This document shows, in pieces, positions 35,421 to 44,360 of a stretch of 64,000 bases of DNA. Position 1 is the first letter of the stretch. Each line of letters begins with the position of its first letter. Location of the stretch: contig NZ_CP040788.1 in assembly GCF_021922985.1 (NCBI RefSeq), positions 3,100,001 to 3,164,000 on the forward strand, written 5' to 3'. The notes beneath the pieces are model-generated. The model worked only from the letters and a program-made list of their open reading frames with translations, was not told where the DNA came from and did not search any database. A program made the translations under genes and the position numbers. This stretch comes from Clavibacter michiganensis subsp. tessellarius (GTDB lineage: Bacteria > Actinomycetota > Actinomycetes > Actinomycetales > Microbacteriaceae).

Positions 35421-36881
35421 TCAACTGAGCTGCGTGCGCTCCAGCCACGACAGGTACTCCGGCGTCACGTTGCCGGTGATGTACTCGCCTGTGAAGCAGC
35501 TCATCTCGAGGTCCTCGACGCCCGTCGACCCCTCGAGGATGGCGTCGCGCATGTCCGCGACCTCCTGGTAGATGAGGTGGTCGGCGCCGAGCTCCTGCGC
35601 GATCTCGGGGATCTTCCGCCCGTGCGCGATGAGCTCCTGCCGCGACGGCATGTTGATGCCGTACACGTGCGGGTACCGCACCGGCGGCGCCGCCGACGTG
35701 AACGTGACCTTGTTGGCGCCCGCCTGGCGCGCCATGGTGACGATCTCGCGGCTCGTCGTGCCGCGCACGATGGAGTCGTCGACGATGAGGATGTTCTTGC
35801 CCTTGAACTCCGAGCTCATGGCGTTGAGCTTCTGCCGCACCGACTTCTTGCGCTGCGCCTGCCCCGGCATGATGAAGGTCCGGCCCACGTAGCGGTTCTT
35901 GTAGAAGCCCTCGCGGTACTCGATGCCGAGCGTCTGCGCGACCTGCATGGCCGACGGACGCGACGAGTCGGGGATCGGCATGACCACGTCGATGTCGCCC
36001 GCCGGGCTGTGCTCGGCGATGGTCGCGGCGAGCCGGTTGCCCATGCGCAGGCGCGCGTCGTAGACGCCGATGCCGGACATGACGGAGTCGGGCCGCGCGA
36101 GGTAGACGAACTCGAACGCGCAGGGGATGAGGCGCGGCGTCGGGTGGCACTGGCGCGCGTGCATCTCGCCGTCCATGGTGATGAAGACGGCCTCGCCGGG
36201 CGCGACGTCGCGCACGATCTCGTAGCCGAGCGACTCCATGACGAGCGACTCGCTCGCGACGACCCACTCCATCCGTCCGCCCTCGAGCTCGCGGCGGCCG
36301 AGGGTGAGCGGGCGGATCCCGAACGGGTCGCGGAACGCGAGCATCCCGTGGCCGGCGATCATCGCGATGGACGCGTAGGAGCCCTGGACGCGCTCGTGCA
36401 CCCGCTCGACCGCGGTGAACACCTGGTCGGGGTCGAGCGCGAGGCCCGAGACCTGCGACTGCAGCTCGTGCGCGAGGACGTTGACGAGCAGCTCGGTGTC
36501 GGAGCTCGTGTTGGTGTGGCGGCGATCCACGTGGAAGAGCTCCTGCGCGAGCTCCCGCGTGTTGGTGAGGTTGCCGTTGTGCACCAGGACGATGCCGTAG
36601 GGCGCGTTCACGTAGAACGGCTGCGCCTCGTCCTCGTCGGCGGCGCTGCCGCGGGTGGCGTAGCGCACGTGGCCGAGGCCCATCGTGCCGAGCAGCGACC
36701 GCATGTCGCGGGTGCGGAAGGCCTCGCGGACCTGGCCGCTGAGCTTCTTCACGTGGAAGGTGTTGCCCTCGGCGGTGGCGATGCCGGTGGAGTCCTGACC
36801 GCGGTGCTGCAGGAGCAGGAGGCTGTCGTAGACGAGTTGGTTGACGGGTTCGGACGATACGACGCCGACGATGCCGCACAT
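35421..36881 (-). CDS. purF: Amidophosphoribosyltransferase
   Basis: PurF makes phosphoribosylamine from PRPP and glutamine, the first committed purine step. It is 486 residues. Cys2 in MCGIVGVV is the Ntn nucleophile exposed after removal of Met1, which fixes the start at 36881. The glutaminase domain has LLQHRGQDSTGIAT and HNGNLTN; the PRPP site is ILIVDDSIVRGTTS. KNRYVGRTFI is also typical. The gene is divergent from purM, with a TACTCT hexamer (36900-36905, minus strand) as likely -10. Purine end-product inhibition is known for the family. Confidence 0.97.
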   Translation of the reverse strand: MCGIVGVVSSEPVNQLVYDSLLLLQHRGQDSTGIATAEGNTFHVKKLSGQVREAFRTRDMRSLLGTMGLGHVRYATRGSAADEDEAQPFYVNAPYGIVLVHNGNLTNTRELAQELFHVDRRHTNTSSDTELLVNVLAHELQSQVSGLALDPDQVFTAVERVHERVQGSYASIAMIAGHGMLAFRDPFGIRPLTLGRRELEGGRMEWVVASESLVMESLGYEIVRDVAPGEAVFITMDGEMHARQCHPTPRLIPCAFEFVYLARPDSVMSGIGVYDARLRMGNRLAATIAEHSPAGDIDVVMPIPDSSRPSAMQVAQTLGIEYREGFYKNRYVGRTFIMPGQAQRKKSVRQKLNAMSSEFKGKNILIVDDSIVRGTTSREIVTMARQAGANKVTFTSAAPPVRYPHVYGINMPSRQELIAHGRKIPEIAQELGADHLIYQEVADMRDAILEGSTGVEDLEMSCFTGEYITGNVTPEYLSWLERTQLS

Positions 36882-36899
36882 GCTTCGGCTGACTCCTGA

Positions 36900-36905
36900 A
36901 GAGTA
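36900..36905 (-). promoter_or_regulatory. -10 hexamer TACTCT for purF
   Basis: The same hexamer serves purM on the other strand (36959-36964). An AGGAG lies between it and the purF ATG. Confidence 0.4.
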
Positions 36906-36958
36906 GAAGAGGTGGGGGAGCCGCCAGTCTCCCACACGGGAGCGACGCGCCCGGCCGG

Positions 36959-36964
36959 TACTCT
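36959..36964 (+). promoter_or_regulatory. -10 hexamer TACTCT, 7 bases before the purM GTG
   Basis: TANNNT at leaderless spacing; no ribosome site precedes the GTG at 36972. Confidence 0.45.
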
Positions 36965-36971
36965 GTCTGTC

Positions 36972-38081
36972 GTGACCACCAAGAGCTCGTATGCAGAGGC
37001 CGGCGTCGACACGGAGGCCGGCGATCTCGCGGTCCAGCTGATGAAGGAGGCCGTCTCCCGCACGCACGGCCCCGAGGTGGTCGGCGGGTTCGGCGGCTTC
37101 GCGGGCCTGTTCGACGCGAGCGCCCTCACGCGCTTCCGCCACCCGCTCCTCGCGACCTCCACGGACGGCGTCGGCACCAAGGTCGCCATCGCGCAGGCCA
37201 TCGACAAGCACGACACCATCGGCCAGGACCTCGTCGGGATGGTCGTCGACGACATCGTCGTGGTCGGCGCGCGCCCCCTCTTCATGACGGACTACATCGC
37301 CTGCGGCAAGGTCGTGCCCGCGCGCATCGCCGACATCGTCGCCGGCATCGCCCGCGCCTGCTCCGACACCGGCACCGCCCTCGTCGGCGGCGAGACGGCC
37401 GAGCACCCGGGCCTCCTCGGACCGGACGACTACGACGTCGCGGGTGCCGCGGTCGGCGCGGTCGAGGCAGACGACGTGCTCGGCGCGGAGCGCGTGCGCG
37501 ACGGCGACGTCGTGCTGGCCATGGCCTCCAGCGGCCTGCACAGCAACGGCTTCTCGCTCGTGCGCCACATCCTGGCCACCGCGGGCATCGGGTTCGGTGA
37601 CGCGTCCGCCGAGCTCGGCGGCGTGGTCGGCGAGGTGCTCCTCGAGCCGACCCGCCTCTACACGACGCCGCTGCTCGACGTGCTCGCGCAGCCGGACCTC
37701 GGCCCGGCCGTCCACTCCATCAGCCACGTCACGGGCGGGGGCATCGCGGCCAACCTCGCGCGCGTGCTGCCCCGCGGGTCCTTCAGCGAGGTCGAGCGCT
37801 CCACGTGGTCGCCGCCCGCCGTGTTCCGCGCGCTGTCGGGCATCGCCGGGTCGACGCTCGAGAGCGCCGAGGGCACGTGGAACCTCGGGGTCGGCATGTT
37901 CGTGGTCGTCGACGCCTCCGCCGCGGAGGGCATCGCCGCCGCCCTGACGCGCGCCGGCATCCCCACGTGGGAGGCCGGGCGCGTGGCGATGGGCGAGGCG
38001 CCCGCGGGCGCCGGGTTCGAGCAGGGCGCGAAGGGCGTCGACGGCGGCGCCGTGCGCCTCACCGGCCGCTACCGCGACTGA
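36972..38081 (+). CDS. purM: Phosphoribosylformylglycinamidine cyclo-ligase (AIR synthetase)
   Basis: PurM closes the imidazole ring to make AIR, purine step 5. It is 369 residues. Signature blocks are SYAEAGVDTEAGDLAVQLMK, LLATSTDGVGTKVAIA, DLVGMVVDDIVVVGARPLFM, ALVGGETAEHPG and SHVTGGGIAANLARVLP. The GTG at 36972 is chosen because it sits 7 bases from TACTCT and matches the usual N-terminus. It is divergent from purF, which would let one promoter region balance both steps. Confidence 0.96.
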   Translation: MTTKSSYAEAGVDTEAGDLAVQLMKEAVSRTHGPEVVGGFGGFAGLFDASALTRFRHPLLATSTDGVGTKVAIAQAIDKHDTIGQDLVGMVVDDIVVVGARPLFMTDYIACGKVVPARIADIVAGIARACSDTGTALVGGETAEHPGLLGPDDYDVAGAAVGAVEADDVLGAERVRDGDVVLAMASSGLHSNGFSLVRHILATAGIGFGDASAELGGVVGEVLLEPTRLYTTPLLDVLAQPDLGPAVHSISHVTGGGIAANLARVLPRGSFSEVERSTWSPPAVFRALSGIAGSTLESAEGTWNLGVGMFVVVDASAAEGIAAALTRAGIPTWEAGRVAMGEAPAGAGFEQGAKGVDGGAVRLTGRYRD

Positions 38082-38229
38082 TCTCCGGACGCGCGCCGGT
38101 CTCGGCGCGCGACGGCGCGAGCGAGGGTGCTCGCCCGCCCGCGACGGCCCGGACGACGCCGATCGGGAACGGACGGCGCCGGACGGACGACGTCGATCGG
38201 GACCAGGCCGGCCCCGGGCGCACGTGAAC

Positions 38230-38256
38230 GGACCCGCCTCGCGAGGAGACGGGTCC
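38230..38256 (-). terminator. Hairpin downstream of the DUF3073 gene
   Basis: GGACCCG and CGGGTCC enclose CTC/GAG inner pairing. It lies between convergent purM and DUF3073. Confidence 0.6.
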
Positions 38257-38287
38257 GGTGCTCACCCGGCTGGCGCCGGGGACGGGA

Positions 38288-38497
38288 TCAGGCGCGCTTC
38301 TGCTCGTCGCCCGGGACGTAGGCGTCCGGCTCGTCGGCGTACTCGTCCCACTTCGCGGCCTCGGCCGCGTACTGCTCGTCGACCGCCCCGTGGGTGGTCA
38401 GCTCGCGCTCCAGCTGCGTGTAGTCCACATTGGGACTGAACGACTTCAGCTCTCGCGCGATCTTGGTGTGCTTAGCTTTTTGACGGCCGCGCCCCAT
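38288..38497 (-). CDS. DUF3073 family protein
   Basis: A 69-residue basic-to-acidic small protein of the DUF3073 family. The N-terminus GRGRQKAKHTKIARELKSFS is nearly invariant in actinobacteria, and the tail (DEYADEPDAYVPGDEQ) is acidic. The start at 38497 matches MGRGRQK; five extra codons upstream are unsupported. It is commonly found beside purM/purF in actinobacteria. Function is unknown; the Lys/Arg-rich head suggests nucleic-acid binding. Confidence 0.88.
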   Translation of the reverse strand: MGRGRQKAKHTKIARELKSFSPNVDYTQLERELTTHGAVDEQYAAEAAKWDEYADEPDAYVPGDEQKRA

Positions 38498-38688
38498 GCG
38501 AGACCCCCTCACGACTCAGGCCCCGACGGGCGGTGACAACGCTGGAAACAGCGGACAGGGATTGGAGAAAACCTAGGGGCTACCCTAACATGTGGCCTCC
38601 GGCGTCCCGGGCGTGTCCCCCCCGCCGGGCCTCCTGTCCGCATCGTACGGGTTCGCCCTCCGCTCGGGATCCGCAGGGGAGCGGGCGC

Positions 38689-38694
38689 TAGCCT
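38689..38694 (+). promoter_or_regulatory. -10 hexamer TAGCCT, 9 bases before ATG
   Basis: TANNNT just upstream of the flavoprotein gene at 38704, which has no ribosome site. Confidence 0.4.
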
Positions 38695-38703
38695 GGCAGT
38701 CCC

Positions 38704-39834
38704 ATGAGCCGCGTACCCGCCGAGTCCCAGGTCGTGGTCATCGGTGCCGGACAGGCCGGCCTCTCCGTGGCGTACCACCTGCAGCGGCTCGGGCTGCGCA
38801 TGGGCACCGACGCCGTCGTGCTCGACCGCGGTCCCTCCACCGGAGGCGCGTGGCAGCACCGCTGGTCCGCCCTCCGTCTCGGATCCGCGCATCGCGTCGC
38901 CGACCTCCCCGGCATGTCGCAGCTGGGCCTGTCGTTCGCCACGGCCGACCGGATGCGGCCCGCGCGGGATGTCGTCCGCGAGCACTACGCGCGGTACGAG
39001 GAGGCGTTCGACCTGCGCGTCGCCCGCCCGGTCGAGGTGCGGGCCGTGCTCGACGCCGAGATCCCCGCGCCGGTCGCCTCGCGTCGCCGCGCCGCGCATC
39101 CGTCGGACGCGGTGCGGCCGCTCCTCGTCCGCGCCTCGGACGGCGACCGCGTCACCCGGCTGGTCGTCAACGCCACGGGCACCTGGGGCGCGCCCTTCGT
39201 CCCCTCCTACCCCGGCCTCTCCACGTTCCGCGGACGGCAGGTGCACACCTCCGGCTACCGGTCGGCGGCGGACCTCCGCGGCCTCCGCGTGCTCGTCGTG
39301 GGCGGCGGCACGTCGGCCATCGGGTTCCTGCTGGAGCTCGAGGGCGTGGCGGCCCGCACCATGTGGTCGACGCGGCGCCCGGTCGACTTCCTCGAGGCCG
39401 GCGAGCTCGACGTGGAGGCGGCCGTGCGCGCCGTCGAGCTGCAGGATCGGGCGGCCCGGGCGGGGGAGGCGCTGCCCAGCATCGTCAGCGGCACCGGCGT
39501 GCCGCGCACGCGGCGCATCGTCGCCGGGATCCAGCGGGGCCTGCTCGCGAGCCGCGGGCCGGTAGACCGGTTCGAGGAGCGCGGCGTGGTCTGGGCCGAC
39601 GGCGAGCGCGACGAGGTCGACGCCGTCATCTGGGCGACGGGCTTCCGTCCGGAGATCCGCCACCTCGCGCCGCTGGGCCTGCGGGAGAAGGAGGGCGGCG
39701 TGCGCGTCGAGTCCGGCGTCTCCGAGCGGGATCCGCGGGTCCACCTCGCGGGCTACGGGCCGCAGGCGTCGACGATCGGCGCCAACCGCGCGGGCCGGCG
39801 CATCGCCCGGCAGGTCGTCGCCGCGCTGGGCTGA
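38704..39834 (+). CDS. FAD/NAD(P)-dependent oxidoreductase (flavin monooxygenase-like)
   Basis: A 376-residue flavoprotein with two dinucleotide folds: VVVIGAGQAGLSVAYHL for FAD and VLVVGGGTSAIGFLLEL for NAD(P)H. GGAWQHRWSALRLGSAHRV and VVNATGTWGAPFVP resemble CzcO/YUCCA-type flavin monooxygenases, and VIWATGFRPEIRHL is the ATGF/Y motif. Substrates of the family include amines, sulfides and indole-3-pyruvate; nothing here chooses among them. It appears monocistronic. Confidence 0.88.
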   Translation: MSRVPAESQVVVIGAGQAGLSVAYHLQRLGLRMGTDAVVLDRGPSTGGAWQHRWSALRLGSAHRVADLPGMSQLGLSFATADRMRPARDVVREHYARYEEAFDLRVARPVEVRAVLDAEIPAPVASRRRAAHPSDAVRPLLVRASDGDRVTRLVVNATGTWGAPFVPSYPGLSTFRGRQVHTSGYRSAADLRGLRVLVVGGGTSAIGFLLELEGVAARTMWSTRRPVDFLEAGELDVEAAVRAVELQDRAARAGEALPSIVSGTGVPRTRRIVAGIQRGLLASRGPVDRFEERGVVWADGERDEVDAVIWATGFRPEIRHLAPLGLREKEGGVRVESGVSERDPRVHLAGYGPQASTIGANRAGRRIARQVVAALG

Positions 39835-40057
39835 GCATCGGCGCAGGCGGTCTGCCGGAACCGGCAGGGCGGGGAGTCGCGGGGGCCCGTGCCGTCAGCG
39901 GGAACTCGCGGCGCGGGCCCCCGCAGTGGATCCGGGCCTCACGGGTCGGCCCGGACGTCGACCGGCCGGCTCGGTGCGCATCGGCGTCGATGCGTCCGTC
40001 GTCCGGTCGGGCTCGCACGACCTCTCGGGGGAAGAGTTCGTGCACCAACGATCCTAC

Positions 40058-40087
40058 ATCCGTGTCCTCCATTTCGAGGACACGGAT
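40058..40087. other. Perfect 12-base stem-loop of unknown role
   Basis: ATCCGTGTCCTC and GAGGACACGGAT flank the 6-base loop CATTTC. The stem is less GC-rich than local terminators, and its position between a finished gene and a separate terminator is unexplained. It could be a small-RNA structure, an operator, or a repetitive extragenic palindrome. Confidence 0.6.
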
Positions 40088-40129
40088 CCCTGCGGCGTGG
40101 TCGGGCGATGCGGGAGGGGGGGCACGCGA

Positions 40130-40163
40130 GAGGGGAGCCGGGTCCCGCGACCCGGCTCCCCTC
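40130..40163 (-). terminator. Strong hairpin terminating the DUF3618 operon
   Basis: GAGGGGAGCCGGGTC and GACCCGGCTCCCCTC form a 15-base perfect stem with loop CCGC, 14 bases after the stop at 40178. Confidence 0.85.
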
Positions 40164-40177
40164 GTGATGCGCGCGGA

Positions 40178-40729
40178 TCAGCCGCGAGCGTCGTCCTGCA
40201 CGGTGCGCGTCGCGTCCTGCGCGCTGTCCTTCACGTCCTGCGCGGTCGACTGCGCCTCCGAACGGACCGTCTCGGCCGAGTCGCGGGCGGTGCCCGCGAC
40301 CTGCTGCGCGGCCTCCTGCGCGGGCTCCTTCAGCTCGGACGCCACGTCCTTGGCGGCGTCGGCCGCCTTCTCCACGAGGGGCTGGGCCTTGTCCTTGACG
40401 GTCGAGGCCAGCTCCTTCTCCTTGTCGCTCGCGGGGATCAGCGAGGCGATGAGGAGGCCCGCGCCGAACGCGACGAGGCCGAGGCCGACGGGGTTCCCCT
40501 TCGCCTTCGCCTTCGCGCCCCCGGCGGCGTCGCCCGCGCGCGACTGCGCGTCGCTCGCGGATCCGAGGACGCTGTCCTTCACGTTCGACAGGGCGCCGCG
40601 CACCTTGTCGGTCTGGCGCTGCGCCACCTTCGCGGGCGTGACCTTGTCGGCCACCGCGTCCACGTCGATGCTCAGCTCGTTCCGCGTGCGCTCGATCTCC
40701 GCACGGATCTGCTCCGGGTTGTCGCTCAT
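40178..40729 (-). CDS. DUF3618 domain membrane-anchored protein
   Basis: 183 residues: an N-terminal DUF3618 segment (PEQIRAEIERTRNELSIDVD), one hydrophobic helix (NPVGLGLVAFGAGLLIASLI, about residues 79-98), and a long Ala/Lys/Glu-rich amphipathic C-terminus rich in 11-residue-like repeats, resembling LEA/apolipoprotein helices. It is coupled by ATGA to the holin-family gene. Such trios are thought to act at the membrane under osmotic or desiccation stress, by inference from composition and context. Confidence 0.85.
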   Translation of the reverse strand: MSDNPEQIRAEIERTRNELSIDVDAVADKVTPAKVAQRQTDKVRGALSNVKDSVLGSASDAQSRAGDAAGGAKAKAKGNPVGLGLVAFGAGLLIASLIPASDKEKELASTVKDKAQPLVEKAADAAKDVASELKEPAQEAAQQVAGTARDSAETVRSEAQSTAQDVKDSAQDATRTVQDDARG

Positions 40730-41145
40730 CGGTCTGCCTCGTTCCTCTTCATCGCTTCGGGGATCTTCTTCACGCTCTCGGCCGTGCGGGGCGCGCCCTG
40801 CACGGTCCTGAGCTGCTTGCGGCCCTGCAGGTACATCACGAGGCCTATGACGGCCCAGATGACGGCCACGACGACCGCACCCCAGGCCTGGTCGTCGAAC
40901 AGGTAGCCCAGTCCGACCATGAGGGCGACGGAGAGGAAGAACACGGCCATGAGGCCGGCGTATCCCGCGCCGCCCAGGAGGCCGGCGCCCTTCCCGGCCT
41001 TCTTGGCCGAGTCGCTGATCTCCGCCTTGGCGAGGGCGATCTCCTGGCGCATCAGCGTGGAGACGTCCTTCGTGACGTTGCCGAGGAGGTCGCCGAGGCT
41101 GGTGGTCGCGGCCTTCTCCTCGGAGGGGGTGCGTCCGTCGGTCAT
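40726..41145 (-). CDS. Phage holin family / actinobacterial holin-superfamily III protein
   Basis: 139 residues with a cytosolic helix (LLGNVTKDVSTLMRQEIALA) and two membrane helices (LMAVFFLSVALMVGLGYLF and AVVVAVIWAVIGLVMYL). The family name is a Pfam label; in this chromosomal setting between DUF3618-type genes it is a host membrane protein, not a lysis gene. Overlaps of 4 bases on both sides show tight coupling. Confidence 0.85.
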   Translation of the reverse strand: MTDGRTPSEEKAATTSLGDLLGNVTKDVSTLMRQEIALAKAEISDSAKKAGKGAGLLGGAGYAGLMAVFFLSVALMVGLGYLFDDQAWGAVVVAVIWAVIGLVMYLQGRKQLRTVQGAPRTAESVKKIPEAMKRNEADR

Positions 41146-42053
41146 GCGCGCGATCCGTCGGTGCGGTCGCCCGCGCCGAAGGTCTCCGTGAGCGGGTCGA
41201 CGGGGCGCGTCTGGTCGTAGAGCGGGGTCGGGGCGACGGCCGCGGCGTCGTCGGCGTCGTCGTACGGTCCGACGCCGATCGGGTCGTCCGCGCCGAGCTG
41301 CGTCGACGGCAGGTCGGAGGTCGCGGCGGCGGGCGCGCCGGGAGCGACGTACCCGGGCGCGGTGGCGCCCGCGGTCGTCGCGGTCGACGTGCCGGTCGTC
41401 GTGGTCGTGGCCTCCTCCGCCTGCTTCGCGTCGTGCGCCTCGCTCGTGAGCGAGCGCGTGAGGCGACCGGCGGCGACGCCGGCGACGACGGCCAGGCCGA
41501 CGAACAGGCCCGGGCGGCGGCGCGCGAAGTCGGTGACGTCCTGGAGGAGCGTCCCCGGGTCGCGGCCCTCGAGGTACGAGGCGACGCTGCCCGCGCGCTG
41601 CGAGGCCTGCGCGACGAGCTCGCTCGCGAGGCCGGTGCTCTCGGATCGGTCGCCCATGTCGCGGAGCTCGTCGCTGAGCGTGCGGAGGCTGCCGGCGGCA
41701 CGCTCCTGCTGGACGCCGGTCTGCTCCCGGAGCTGGTCGCGCGTCTGGGCGAGGAGGTCCTGCGCCTGCGCCTTGGCCTCGGACGCGACCTTGCGGGTCT
41801 CGTCCTTCGTGACGCCGGCCACGTGCTGCGTGCCGGCCTTTGCGTCGTCGGCGACGCCCGCGGCCTGCTCCTTCGCGGTGTCCGTGGTGCTGCCGCTCCC
41901 GGTGCTCCCGGTGGTGCTGCCGGATCCGGTCGTCCCGGTGGTGCCGGTCGCGCCGGTGGTGCCCAGGGTGGAGGCCGGGACGACGGCCGCGTACGGGTCC
42001 TGGGAGGCGGGTCCGCCGCTCGCGGGCGACGCCGGTGTGAGGTCGTTCGACAT
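41142..42053 (-). CDS. Low-complexity membrane-associated protein, first gene of the stress trio
   Basis: 303 residues: a Thr/Gly/Ser-rich disordered head (about 1-60), a long helical section with heptad-like Ala/Gln/Glu spacing (about 60-160), one hydrophobic helix (PGLFVGLAVVAGVAAGRL, about 185-202), and a second disordered Thr/Ala-rich tail. No enzyme motif is present. GAGGG precedes the ATG at 42053. It is co-transcribed with the holin-family and DUF3618 genes and likely shares their envelope role. The promoter region (42054-42211) is less GC-rich, but I could not assign a sigma factor. Confidence 0.75.
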   Translation of the reverse strand: MSNDLTPASPASGGPASQDPYAAVVPASTLGTTGATGTTGTTGSGSTTGSTGSGSTTDTAKEQAAGVADDAKAGTQHVAGVTKDETRKVASEAKAQAQDLLAQTRDQLREQTGVQQERAAGSLRTLSDELRDMGDRSESTGLASELVAQASQRAGSVASYLEGRDPGTLLQDVTDFARRRPGLFVGLAVVAGVAAGRLTRSLTSEAHDAKQAEEATTTTTGTSTATTAGATAPGYVAPGAPAAATSDLPSTQLGADDPIGVGPYDDADDAAAVAPTPLYDQTRPVDPLTETFGAGDRTDGSRA

Positions 42054-42211
42054 GTGGTTCCCTCTCGGTGCTCGTGGTGTTCGAGGTGCCGCAGGGCTCG
42101 GGCCCTGCTGTCTGCAACAGAACTCCGGGGAGAGGGGGAGTGCATAGGGGGTTGCCACCCCAAAGGCGGCCCACTAATGATTCGTGCGCGTCGGCGCCCG
42201 ATGACGCGGTG

Positions 42212-44272
42212 CTAGGGGGTCTCGCGGCCGCTCGTGTGCTTGACCGGCGTGGTCGGCGGCGGGCCGGGGCGACGGCTGACGGGACGCACGGGCTCGCCGC
42301 GCCGGTCCTGTCCGGGGACCGGCCGCGAGCGGCGGCCGTAGATGAGCTCGGACGAGTCGAGCAGCCACGGCACGAGGGCGAGCGTCACGCCGTGCACCAA
42401 GAGCAGCTTCTGGCGGATCCGCCGGGCCTTGTGGTTGTGCAGCAGCGTCTCCCACCAGTGGCCGACGATGTAGACGGGCGTGTAGACCGTGATGATCTCG
42501 CTGCCGTGCTCCGCGCGACGCGACTTCAGGTACTTGATGAGCGGGAAGCTGATGTCGCGGTACGGCGAGGCGACGATGCGCAGCGGCATCTCGATCTCCA
42601 TCTCGACCCACTGCCGCTCGAGGAGCCTGGTCGCCTCGTCGTCGACGGACACGTGCACCGCCTCGATGCTGTCGTGGTTCGCGGCGATGGCGTAGTCGAG
42701 GGCCTTGAGCACGGGCTTCTGCATCCGGCCGACGAGCACGACCGCGTGGTCGCCCGTGGAGCCGAAGACCGTGACGGGGTCGACCTCGATCTCCTTCTCC
42801 ACGTCGCGGTAGTAGCGGTTGACGCCGAGCATGAGGAGGAACAGCACCGGCATGATCGCGAAGACGAGCCAGGCGCCGTGCGTGAACTTCGTGATGGTCA
42901 CGACGATGAGGACGAGCGCCGTGAGCAGGGCGCCGAACGCGTTGATGGCGAGCCCGCGGATCACCTCGCCGCGGTTCGCGCAGCCCTCGCGGAGCATGCG
43001 GGTCCAGTGCACGACCATGCCCGTCTGCCCGAGGGTGAACGAGACGAAGACGCCGATGATGTACAGCTGGATGAGCTGCGTGAGGTTGGCCTGGTAGACG
43101 ACGAGGATCAGCGTCGCGCCGAGCGCCAGCAGCAGCATGCCGTTGCTGTAGACGAGGCGGTCGCCACGCGTGAGCAGCGACTTGGGCGCGTACGCGTCCT
43201 TCGCGAGCACGGAGCCGAGCAGCGGGAAGCCGTTGAACGCGGTGTTGGCGGCCAGCAGCAGCACGGCCGCCGTCGTGGCCTGCAGCAGGTAGAACATGAT
43301 GCTGCCGTCGCCGAACGTGGCCCCCGCCACCTGCGCCATGAGGCTCTTCTGCGGCTCGGTGGCGCACTCGGCCCAGCCGATGAGGTCGCACGGGTGCTCG
43401 CCGTAGTGCACGCGCGCGATGAGCGCGAGCGTGGTGAGGCCCACGAACAGGACGATGGCGGTGCCGCCCATGATCACGAGCGTGGCCTGCGCGTTCTTGA
43501 CCTTGGGGGTGCGGAACGCCGGCACGCCGTTGGAGATGGCCTCGACGCCCGTGAGCGCCGAGCAGCCGCTCGAGAACGCGCGCAGCAGCAGCAGGATGAA
43601 CGCCACCTGCGACAGGCTCGGCGTGTCCACCGTGTAGGCCGCGGACTCGGCGACGGGCGGGTCGCCGAGCGCGGTGCGGGCGAGGCCCACCACGATCATG
43701 AGGCCGACGCTGCCGATGAAGAGGTACGTCGGCACGGCGAAGGCCTTGCTCGACTCGCGCACGCCGCGGAGGTTCACGGCCGCGAGGAGCGCGACGAAGA
43801 AGACCGCGATCTCGACGCGGAACGGCGCGATCTCCGGGACCGCGCTGATGATGTTGTCGACGCCGGACGCCACGGACACGGCCACGGTGAGGATGTAGTC
43901 CACGAGGAGGGCCGACGCGACGACGAGCCCGGCCTTCTCGCCGAGGTTCCGGTGGGCGACCTCGTAGTCGCCGCCGCCGGACGGGTAGGCCTTAATGAGC
44001 TGGCGGTAGCTGAGCACCACGACGACCAGCAGGATCACGACGCAGGCCGCGACCCACGGCGCGAAGCTGAGGAACGCGAGCCCGCCGAGCGTGAGGATGA
44101 GGAGCAGCTCCTGCGGCGCGTAGGCCACCGAGCTGAGCGGGTCGCTCGCGAAGATGGGGAGCGCCAGGTGCTTGGGGAGCAGCTGGCCCTCGAGCTTGTC
44201 GCTGGCGAGCTTCTCGCCGATGAGCAGCCGCTTGGCGGGACTGCTCTCGGGAGCCTGGGGGTCCGGAGTCAC
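42212..44272 (-). CDS. APC-superfamily transporter, KimA-like potassium importer
   Basis: A 686-residue inner-membrane transporter with about 12 helices and a roughly 200-residue soluble C-terminal domain. The opening (KHLALPIFASDPLSSVAYAP, then VVVLSYRQLIKAYPSGGGDY and LLVDYILTVAVSVASG) matches the B. subtilis KimA (YdaO) K+/H+ symporter family. The C-terminal region includes universal-stress-like strands (AVVLVGRMQKPVLKALDYA). KimA proteins are inhibited by c-di-AMP. The GTG at 44272 lies 8 bases from TATCGT, so the message is probably leaderless and has no room for a riboswitch. A generic amino-acid permease is the alternative. Confidence 0.85.
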   Translation of the reverse strand: MTPDPQAPESSPAKRLLIGEKLASDKLEGQLLPKHLALPIFASDPLSSVAYAPQELLLILTLGGLAFLSFAPWVAACVVILLVVVVLSYRQLIKAYPSGGGDYEVAHRNLGEKAGLVVASALLVDYILTVAVSVASGVDNIISAVPEIAPFRVEIAVFFVALLAAVNLRGVRESSKAFAVPTYLFIGSVGLMIVVGLARTALGDPPVAESAAYTVDTPSLSQVAFILLLLRAFSSGCSALTGVEAISNGVPAFRTPKVKNAQATLVIMGGTAIVLFVGLTTLALIARVHYGEHPCDLIGWAECATEPQKSLMAQVAGATFGDGSIMFYLLQATTAAVLLLAANTAFNGFPLLGSVLAKDAYAPKSLLTRGDRLVYSNGMLLLALGATLILVVYQANLTQLIQLYIIGVFVSFTLGQTGMVVHWTRMLREGCANRGEVIRGLAINAFGALLTALVLIVVTITKFTHGAWLVFAIMPVLFLLMLGVNRYYRDVEKEIEVDPVTVFGSTGDHAVVLVGRMQKPVLKALDYAIAANHDSIEAVHVSVDDEATRLLERQWVEMEIEMPLRIVASPYRDISFPLIKYLKSRRAEHGSEIITVYTPVYIVGHWWETLLHNHKARRIRQKLLLVHGVTLALVPWLLDSSELIYGRRSRPVPGQDRRGEPVRPVSRRPGPPPTTPVKHTSGRETP

Positions 44273-44280
44273 GAGCGGCC

Positions 44281-44286
44281 ACGATA
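44281..44286 (-). promoter_or_regulatory. -10 hexamer TATCGT, 8 bases before GTG
   Basis: TANNNT at leaderless spacing for the KimA-like transporter gene. Confidence 0.45.
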
Positions 44287-44360
44287 CCCTGCGGCGCGCC
44301 GGGGACGCGACGGTCCCGGGAGCGGGCCGAGAGGCCGCTGGATCCGCGTCGCCCCGCGGA

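Larger units (their letters stand above)
39835..40177. other. Intergenic stretch with a perfect hairpin and a terminator
   Basis: There is no supported gene in these 343 bases. They contain the 12-base-stem hairpin at 40058-40087 and the terminator at 40130-40163. Confidence 0.6.

Noticed and set aside
39626..40072. 148-codon minus-strand frame beginning inside the hairpin
   Set aside because: No ribosome site, low-complexity composition, and it overlaps the flavoprotein gene.
40726..41145. Prophage remnant based on the holin label
   Set aside because: No other phage genes; it is embedded in a host DUF3618 operon, where this family is common.
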